This document shows positions 1-5,778 of a DNA stretch of 5,778 bases, in pieces. The notes beneath the pieces were generated by a model that was given only the letters and a program-made list of their open reading frames with translations, was not told the origin of the DNA and searched no databases. A program made the translations under genes and the position numbers. Where the stretch lies: positions 1 to 5,778 of the forward strand of contig JAGHDR010000048.1 of NCBI GenBank assembly GCA_021159825.1, written 5' to 3'. Each line of letters begins with the position of its first letter. Positions within the stretch are counted from its first letter, which is position 1. This stretch comes from Deltaproteobacteria bacterium (GTDB lineage: Bacteria; Desulfobacterota; DSM-4660; Desulfatiglandales; Desulfatiglandaceae).

Positions 1-2
1 AA

Positions 3-416
3 GGAGGTCGTAAGGGATTATGGAGGAGCAATCTGCTGGAACGTGACGTCAGGGCTGTGATTTGTGAAGCGCCCATTGATGCCCTTTCCTATGCAAAGCT
101 ACGCAATGATACCAACGATCGGACCCGGTATTTCGCAACCGGCGGTCAGATAAGCCGGTTTCAATGGGGCCTAATTGATGGTTTGATGGAAAAGTACCGT
201 TCGCAGAAAATTGCAGTTATTCCAGCATTTGATAACGATCCGGGAGGAAACGCCTATATTTTGCAATTCCATGAGCGTTACCCCGGAGAAGAAATTGCGA
301 TAGATTTGCCGCCCGGGAAGGGCAGGACTGGAATGATGTACTTCAGAGCAAGCTGTAAATATCAGCAACATAGGGAAGTCTCTCTGGAGGACGCCAAAAA
401 CCGCCAAGTACTATAG
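3..416 (+). CDS. TOPRIM-domain protein (DUF3991/Toprim_2 type), 3' part, probably frameshifted near its end
   Basis: The reading frame is open to the left edge, so the N-terminal part lies outside the window; the GTG at 57 is internal and is not a credible start. The segment KGLWRSNL, then VICEAPIDALSYAKL, then TRYFATGGQ, then IAVIPAFDNDPGGN is the layout of the TOPRIM fold in DUF3991/Toprim_2 proteins: an acidic E-x-x-I-D-A-L-S strand-turn and a D-N-D-x-x-G metal-binding motif. Known relatives are plasmid- and integrative-element-encoded proteins, sometimes fused to relaxase or primase modules, that act on DNA during mobilisation or replication. After LPPGK (to about 320) the annotated frame runs on for 32 unfamiliar residues to a TAG at 414-416. 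The frame one base back instead reads GQDWNDVLQSKL and stops at 356-358. DWND-x-L is a usual ending for this family, so one G is probably missing from the G run at 320-322. The family call is fairly firm; whether the protein is functional is unclear. Confidence 0.72.
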   Translation, partial: GGRKGLWRSNLLERDVRAVICEAPIDALSYAKLRNDTNDRTRYFATGGQISRFQWGLIDGLMEKYRSQKIAVIPAFDNDPGGNAYILQFHERYPGEEIAIDLPPGKGRTGMMYFRASCKYQQHREVSLEDAKNRQVL

Positions 417-438
417 CCGAGATTAGCACTTTGGCAGA

Positions 439-543
439 TCGTATCATATTAATAATACGAGCGTATTTGATTTAGGTGTAACGCTATTCAAAAAAAACAG
501 CCGTTTTAGAGGATTATTTTAGAAATGCGTATACGTTATTCAA
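439..543. promoter_or_regulatory. Cluster of CGTAT motifs and dyads upstream of the RHH gene (candidate operator)
   Basis: CGTAT occurs five times counting both strands: 440-444 (+), 455-459 (-), 462-466 (+), 528-532 (+) and 531-535 (-). The first two form an inverted repeat, TCGTAT/ATACGA (439-444 with 455-460, 10-nt loop). The last two overlap as the perfect palindrome CGTATACG (528-535). A direct repeat ACGYTATTCAA lies at 481-491 and 533-543. Small ribbon-helix-helix proteins often repress their own genes through such repeated short dyads, so autoregulation by the product of the next gene is a reasonable inference. The motif positions are directly seen; the operator role is not proven. 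No clear sigma-70 promoter was identified in this spacer. Confidence 0.4.
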
Positions 544-557
544 TAATTTTCTGTTTA

Positions 558-566
558 GGGAGGTGA
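558..566 (+). promoter_or_regulatory. Strong ribosome binding site of the RHH gene
   Basis: GGGAGGTGA contains an eight-base perfect complement (GGAGGTGA) to the 3' end of 16S rRNA. The GGAGG core ends six bases before the ATG at 570. This fixes the start codon and indicates that the short downstream ORF is really translated. Confidence 0.8.
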
Positions 567-569
567 AAA

Positions 570-764
570 ATGCGAGGTGGAAAGCGTACGGGAGCTGGTC
601 GAAAAAAGAAACCTGTTCATTTGAAGCGAAACCCTGTGACGATCCGGTTGCCGCAATGGATGGTTTTACGACTTAAACGAGATGGTGAAATTGGTTACCT
701 TATCGAAGAGCAATTGGCAAAAAAACTTGGAGATTTGCCGGAGGACTATGATATCAACAGCTAA
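570..764 (+). CDS. Small ribbon-helix-helix (CopG/Arc-like) DNA-binding protein
   Basis: This is a 64-residue basic protein. Residues 2-20 (RGGKRTGAGRKKKPVHLKR) form a flexible Gly/Arg/Lys tail of the GGKRxGAGR type that often begins small phage and plasmid proteins. Residues 21-27 (NPVTIRL) look like the DNA-contacting beta strand of a ribbon-helix-helix fold. Residues 28-37 (PQWMVLRLKR) fit helix A. Residues 41-53 (IGYLIEEQLAKKL) fit helix B, with the usual I-x-x-L-I-E-E-x-L pattern. Such proteins bind DNA as dimers and serve as autorepressors, plasmid copy or partition regulators, relaxosome accessory factors, or antitoxins. No toxin-like ORF follows, so a toxin-antitoxin role is not supported. 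The strong ribosome binding site decides the start. The upstream spacer carries repeated CGTAT motifs that could be its operator. The TOPRIM gene to the left suggests a mobile-element context. Fold assignment is from pattern only; the exact function is unknown. Confidence 0.75.
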   Translation: MRGGKRTGAGRKKKPVHLKRNPVTIRLPQWMVLRLKRDGEIGYLIEEQLAKKLGDLPEDYDINS

Positions 765-823
765 ACGACACCGTCAATTAATTACGCAGGGTAGTCGAAA
801 AAAATAGAAAATTGTCTTTAAAG

Positions 824-846
824 TGGGGGCACCTCAGTTGCCCCCA
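824..846 (+). terminator. GC-rich hairpin, probable end of the RHH transcription unit
   Basis: TGGGGGCA (824-831) pairs perfectly with TGCCCCCA (839-846) around a seven-base loop, giving an 8-bp stem with six G:C pairs. It lies 60 bases after the RHH stop codon. The sequence after it (TCCTAAGATTTAAG) lacks a real T tract, so as an intrinsic terminator it is incomplete; it may act with Rho or protect the RNA 3' end. The hairpin itself is certain from the sequence. Confidence 0.55.
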
Positions 847-992
847 TCCTAAGATTTAAGACGCGAGGAGGTCTTATAATTGTCGTCAAGAATGGGTAAG
901 TGTAATTGTCGTTGCACAATCGCGCGTATTGCAATATCGTCACGGCTCCAGTCTATGAACATGTCCACGTTTTATCAGGGTCTCGCCCCAAA

Positions 993-1025
993 AAAGAAGG
1001 CCCCTTAAATAAAGAGGCCCTCTTT
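993..1025 (-). terminator. Intrinsic terminator of por
   Basis: Read on the minus strand, AAAGAGGGCCTCTT (1025-1012) pairs with AAGGGGCCTTCTTT (1006-993). This is a 14-bp stem counting two G:U pairs, with a five-base loop, and the U run continues to 990. It lies 56 bases past the por stop codon and in the correct direction. On the plus strand the two wobble positions become A:C mismatches, so it is mainly a minus-strand terminator. Confidence 0.85.
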
Positions 1026-1046
1026 GAAATTGGAAATTAGAAATTA
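1026..1046. repeat. Heptamer tandem repeat (GAAATTR)x3
   Basis: Three consecutive 7-bp units, GAAATTG, GAAATTA and GAAATTA, lie between the por stop codon and its terminator. Seven is not a multiple of three, and the repeat is non-coding. No function is claimed. Confidence 0.6.
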
Positions 1047-1080
1047 GGTACCGTATTTACATGTTTAGATTGGCCAACTT

Positions 1081-4644
<3,564 letters not shown>

Positions 4645-4654
4645 CTAAGCTCTC

Positions 4655-4683
4655 AGCCTATGCAATGGGAAATATTGTGTCAA
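4655..4683 (-). promoter_or_regulatory. Candidate sigma-70 promoter for por in the lepB-por gap
   Basis: On the minus strand TTGACA (4683-4678) is a perfect -35 box. It is followed after exactly 17 bases by TAGGCT (4660-4655), a -10 box matching TATAAT at the first two and last positions. Transcription would start near 4648, about 40 bases before the por ATG. The -10 overlaps a small imperfect hairpin (4643-4658, GGCT/AGCC ends). This would let por be expressed independently of lepB. The -35 and spacing are strong; the -10 is weak. Confidence 0.5.
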
Positions 4684-4687
4684 TCTT

Positions 4688-5341
4688 TTAATCCACAATG
4701 TGGAGAAAGCGTTTCCAGTGTGGCCACGACCAGTAAATGATAAAGGCTTTTCCTTTCACTGAGGTCAGGGGCACAAATCCCCAGAAACGGCTGTCATAAC
4801 TGTGGTTCCGGTTGTCACCCATGACAAAAAGGTGCCTTTCCGGCACCGTGACCGGCCCAAAATGGCTTTTTTCTCCCATCTGGGGGGCGGTACGCCCCAT
4901 CCTGGAATAGAATCCGTGTTCGTCATCGTACAGCTTGCCGTTGATAAAAATCTTTTCCCCCGAAAGTTCAACTTTGTCCCCGGGAAGCCCGATGACGCGC
5001 TTGATAAAATCCTTTTCAGGATCCACCGGGTAAATAAAAACAACGATGTCATCCCGCCCGGGTTCGCTGATGGGGATCAGGGTTTTGGTGGTAAACGGGA
5101 TCTTGATCCCGTACAGAAATTTGTTGACCAGGATATGATCACCCACCAGAAGCGTGGGTTCCATGGAGCCCGAAGGGATTTTAAACGCCTGCACCACAAA
5201 GGTTCGAATAAAAAGCGCCAGAAGAATGGCAATGATCGCCGCTTCTGCATATTCGCGAAATACACCTTTTTTTTTCAACCCACTTTTGGAGTTTCGTCCC
5301 TTCAATAATGCCTTTTTCTGCACCTGACTGCTCTGTTCCAT
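4688..5341 (-). CDS. lepB: Signal peptidase I (leader peptidase)
   Basis: This membrane-bound serine protease removes signal peptides from proteins exported by Sec or Tat. The 217 residues show all the family boxes in order. The cytoplasmic N-terminus is basic (KKALLKGRNSKSGLKKKG, 9-26). One membrane span follows at about 33-52 (AEAAIIAILLALFIRTFVVQ). The catalytic serine motif is PSGSMEPTL, with Ser59 as nucleophile, followed by VGDHILVNK. Then come RDDIVVF (96-102) and KRVIGLPGD (114-122), with Lys114 as general base. The C-terminal box is MGDNRNHSYDSRFWG (174-188). A single N-terminal span and this length match the compact type rather than the longer two-span E. coli protein. AAAGGA lies about ten bases before the ATG, giving a modest ribosome binding site. 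It precedes por by 79 bp on the same strand and may partly co-transcribe with it. The family assignment is very secure. Confidence 0.97.
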   Translation of the reverse strand: MEQSSQVQKKALLKGRNSKSGLKKKGVFREYAEAAIIAILLALFIRTFVVQAFKIPSGSMEPTLLVGDHILVNKFLYGIKIPFTTKTLIPISEPGRDDIVVFIYPVDPEKDFIKRVIGLPGDKVELSGEKIFINGKLYDDEHGFYSRMGRTAPQMGEKSHFGPVTVPERHLFVMGDNRNHSYDSRFWGFVPLTSVKGKAFIIYWSWPHWKRFLHIVD

Positions 5342-5390
5342 AGAAATTCAGTCCTTTTTAAGATGAGAATGCCCGTGAATTTATTTGGGA

Positions 5391-5419
5391 AATGTAATCC
5401 TTAAAGGCACCCTTGTAAA
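5391..5419 (-). promoter_or_regulatory. lepB: Candidate sigma-70 promoter of lepB
   Basis: On the minus strand TTTACA (5419-5414, five of six matches to TTGACA) is followed after 17 bases by TACATT (5396-5391, four of six matches to TATAAT). Transcription would begin near 5384, giving a leader of about 43 bases. This is the best sigma-70 match found close to the gene. Confidence 0.45.
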
Positions 5420-5465
5420 GGGCTTTTTCCCAGGTAATTCCATTTGCCGAAAAAACACACTGCAT

Positions 5466-5639
5466 TTATTTCACTGGATATTCGACATAAGCGACAGTTT
5501 CTTGAACTGAAGTTTCGCTGTTCTTGATATTTTTTTGCGAAACACCCAACATTGGCATGAAATTTGAAAAATTTTGCAAATTATATGCCAAACATGTCAA
5601 TGACTTATATCGATTTCGTCTTTTAGAATATTTTTCCAT
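5466..5639 (-). CDS. Doubtful small ORF, 57 residues
   Basis: An ATG at 5639-5637 opens a 57-codon frame (begins MEKYSKRRNRYKSL, ends VAYVEYPVK) that stops with TAA at 5466-5468; an in-frame TGA lies two codons before the ATG. The product would have a basic N-terminus and be rich in Asn, Ser and Tyr. There is no purine-rich ribosome binding site before it, and it spans a 40-bp palindrome, which argues for regulatory rather than coding DNA. I do not recognise it. It is listed because nothing else fills this stretch. Confidence 0.15.
   Translation of the reverse strand: MEKYSKRRNRYKSLTCLAYNLQNFSNFMPMLGVSQKNIKNSETSVQETVAYVEYPVK
5505..5520 (+). repeat. Left copy of a 16-bp spaced inverted repeat
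   Basis: AACTGAAGTTTCGCTG matches the reverse complement of the copy at 5697-5712 at 15 of 16 positions; the two are 176 bp apart. The first ten bases are themselves a dyad (AACT-GA-AGTT), as expected of a protein-binding site. A shorter relative, TTTCACTG, occurs at 5469-5476. Confidence 0.5.
5552..5591. repeat. 40-bp near-perfect palindrome
   Basis: The arms 5552-5571 and 5572-5591 are complementary at 17 of 20 positions, from TTGGCAT at the left end to ATGCCAA at the right end, with an A/T-only centre. The mismatches are at arm positions 8, 9 and 16. As DNA it could be a large operator or a cruciform; as RNA it would be a long, weak AU-rich hairpin. No U tract follows, so it is not a typical terminator. 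Confidence 0.65.
5575..5590 (-). promoter_or_regulatory. Candidate sigma-54 (-24/-12) promoter
   Basis: The minus strand reads TGGCAT, five bases, TTGCA. The -24 GG and the -12 GC are separated by exactly ten bases, as sigma-54 holoenzyme requires. It points toward lepB, with transcription starting near 5564, leaving a leader of about 220 bases. It forms one arm of the 40-bp palindrome. The other arm, on the plus strand, reads TGGCAT, five bases, TTGAA, and lacks the essential GC. The match is good but could be a by-product of the palindrome; no enhancer-binding-protein gene is in the window. Confidence 0.4.
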
Positions 5640-5696
5640 GATTCAATATGGGAGGCGCTGTTGCGGATGGTAGGGTGATCAAACAATATATAATTT

Positions 5697-5712
5697 CAGT
5701 GAAACTTCAGTT
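5697..5712 (-). repeat. Right copy of the 16-bp spaced inverted repeat
   Basis: The plus strand reads CAGTGAAACTTCAGTT, the inverse of the copy at 5505-5520 with one mismatch. It overlaps a second dyad, TTTCA-G-TGAAA (5694-5704). It lies about 130-150 bases upstream of the start predicted from the sigma-54-like site, a distance typical of activator sites for that promoter class. That link is inference. Confidence 0.5.
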
Positions 5713-5778
5713 TTGAAAAAAATGAAAATTCATTCTCACTTTTCGCCTTGCTCAAATCAGGCCCCACAATGCCCTTGA

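Larger units (their letters stand above)
765..1080. other. Gene-poor convergence region between the accessory genes and por
   Basis: These 316 bases separate the plus-strand accessory genes from the minus-strand por gene. They contain a GC hairpin (824-846), a TAAGAC/GTCTTA dyad (857-862 with 871-876), a perfect 10-bp direct repeat TAATTGTCGT (877-886 and 903-912), a dyad ATTGT/ACAAT (905-909 with 916-920), the perfect palindrome TATTGCAATA (927-936), the por terminator (993-1025) and a heptamer tandem repeat (1026-1046). Two short ORFs, one per strand, overlap here, but neither is convincing. If the left side is part of an integrated element, its edge may lie in this stretch, though no attachment-site duplication can be recognised from one end. 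Confidence 0.6.
5342..5778. other. AT-rich region upstream of lepB without a recognised gene
   Basis: The 437 bases to the right edge carry the candidate lepB promoter, a 40-bp palindrome with a sigma-54-like arm, a spaced inverted repeat and one weak 57-codon minus-strand ORF. It is visibly richer in A and T than the two genes to its left. No tRNA, known riboswitch or known small RNA was recognised. A minus-strand frame is open from the right edge to a stop at 5696-5698, but it is too short to judge. Confidence 0.6.

Noticed and set aside
57..59. GTG as the true start of the TOPRIM gene.
   Set aside because: The frame continues upstream without a stop, and those residues (KGLWRSNL) fit the protein family; there is no suitable ribosome binding site next to the GTG.
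315..326. Programmed -1 ribosomal frameshift as the explanation for the TOPRIM tail.
   Set aside because: The bases here do not form a canonical X-XXY-YYZ slippery heptamer in the right frame, and no clear pseudoknot follows. Simple loss of one G is the more economical explanation.
849..962. Minus-strand ATG ORF of 37 residues (begins MFIDWSRDD) opposite the previous one.
   Set aside because: It has no ribosome binding site, lies downstream of the por terminator, and is short enough to occur by chance.
880..1008. Plus-strand TTG-initiated ORF of 42 residues preceded by GAGGAGGT with 7-base spacing.
   Set aside because: The ribosome-binding-site match is good, but the start is TTG, the product resembles no known protein, and the frame ends inside the stem of the por terminator. 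Retained only as a note for ribosome-profiling checks.
4765..5308. Overlapping ORFs on both strands inside lepB.
   Set aside because: All catalytic boxes of signal peptidase I are intact in the lepB frame; the others are shadows.
5410..5428. CCCTT-GTA-AAGGG hairpin followed by CTTTTT on the plus strand, resembling a terminator.
   Set aside because: The stem is only five base pairs with a three-base loop, no plus-strand gene ends here, and it overlaps the -35 box proposed for lepB.
5696..5778. Minus-strand frame open from the right edge to a TGA at 5696-5698, possibly the C-terminus of an upstream gene.
   Set aside because: Only 26 codons are visible and the residues resemble nothing known; the other minus frames also stop within the last 30 bases, so no frame can be preferred.

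Overview
The window looks like chromosomal DNA from an anaerobic bacterium, most plausibly a sulfate-reducer-type Desulfobacterota (former Deltaproteobacteria). That placement is inference. It rests on a complete single-chain pyruvate:ferredoxin oxidoreductase whose key residues fall at nearly the same numbers as in the Desulfovibrio africanus enzyme, together with a Gram-negative-style compact signal peptidase I. No rRNA, tRNA, CRISPR array or insertion sequence was recognised.

Layout. (1) Positions 1-850, plus strand, have accessory character. There is the 3' part of a TOPRIM-domain protein of the kind found on plasmids and integrative elements, apparently broken by a one-base frameshift close to its end. 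It is followed by a 153-bp spacer rich in CGTAT motifs, a small ribbon-helix-helix (RHH) protein with an excellent ribosome binding site, and a strong GC hairpin. (2) Positions 765-1080 hold no convincing gene. They contain short dyads, a 10-bp direct repeat, and a terminator that serves the minus-strand gene arriving from the right. (3) Positions 1081-5341, minus strand, are core metabolism and secretion: lepB (signal peptidase I) followed 79 bp later by por/nifJ. A TTGACA-N17-TAGGCT promoter candidate lies in the gap between them, so por can probably be transcribed alone as well as by read-through from lepB. (4) Positions 5342-5778 are AT-rich and have no recognised gene. They hold a candidate lepB promoter, a 40-bp near-perfect palindrome whose minus-strand arm matches the sigma-54 -24/-12 consensus, a widely spaced 16-bp inverted repeat, and a weak 57-codon ORF.

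How the parts work together. The PFOR makes (or consumes) acetyl-CoA and exchanges electrons with ferredoxin or flavodoxin. LepB removes signal peptides from exported proteins. They are neighbours, but nothing in the sequence links them functionally. The left-hand genes belong to a different, mobile-type context, and the two contexts converge at about 850-1025. No complete novel defence or mobile system is visible. The parts that best repay checking are the non-coding ones: the CGTAT cluster before the RHH gene, the palindrome with the sigma-54-like site, and the frameshift in the TOPRIM gene.
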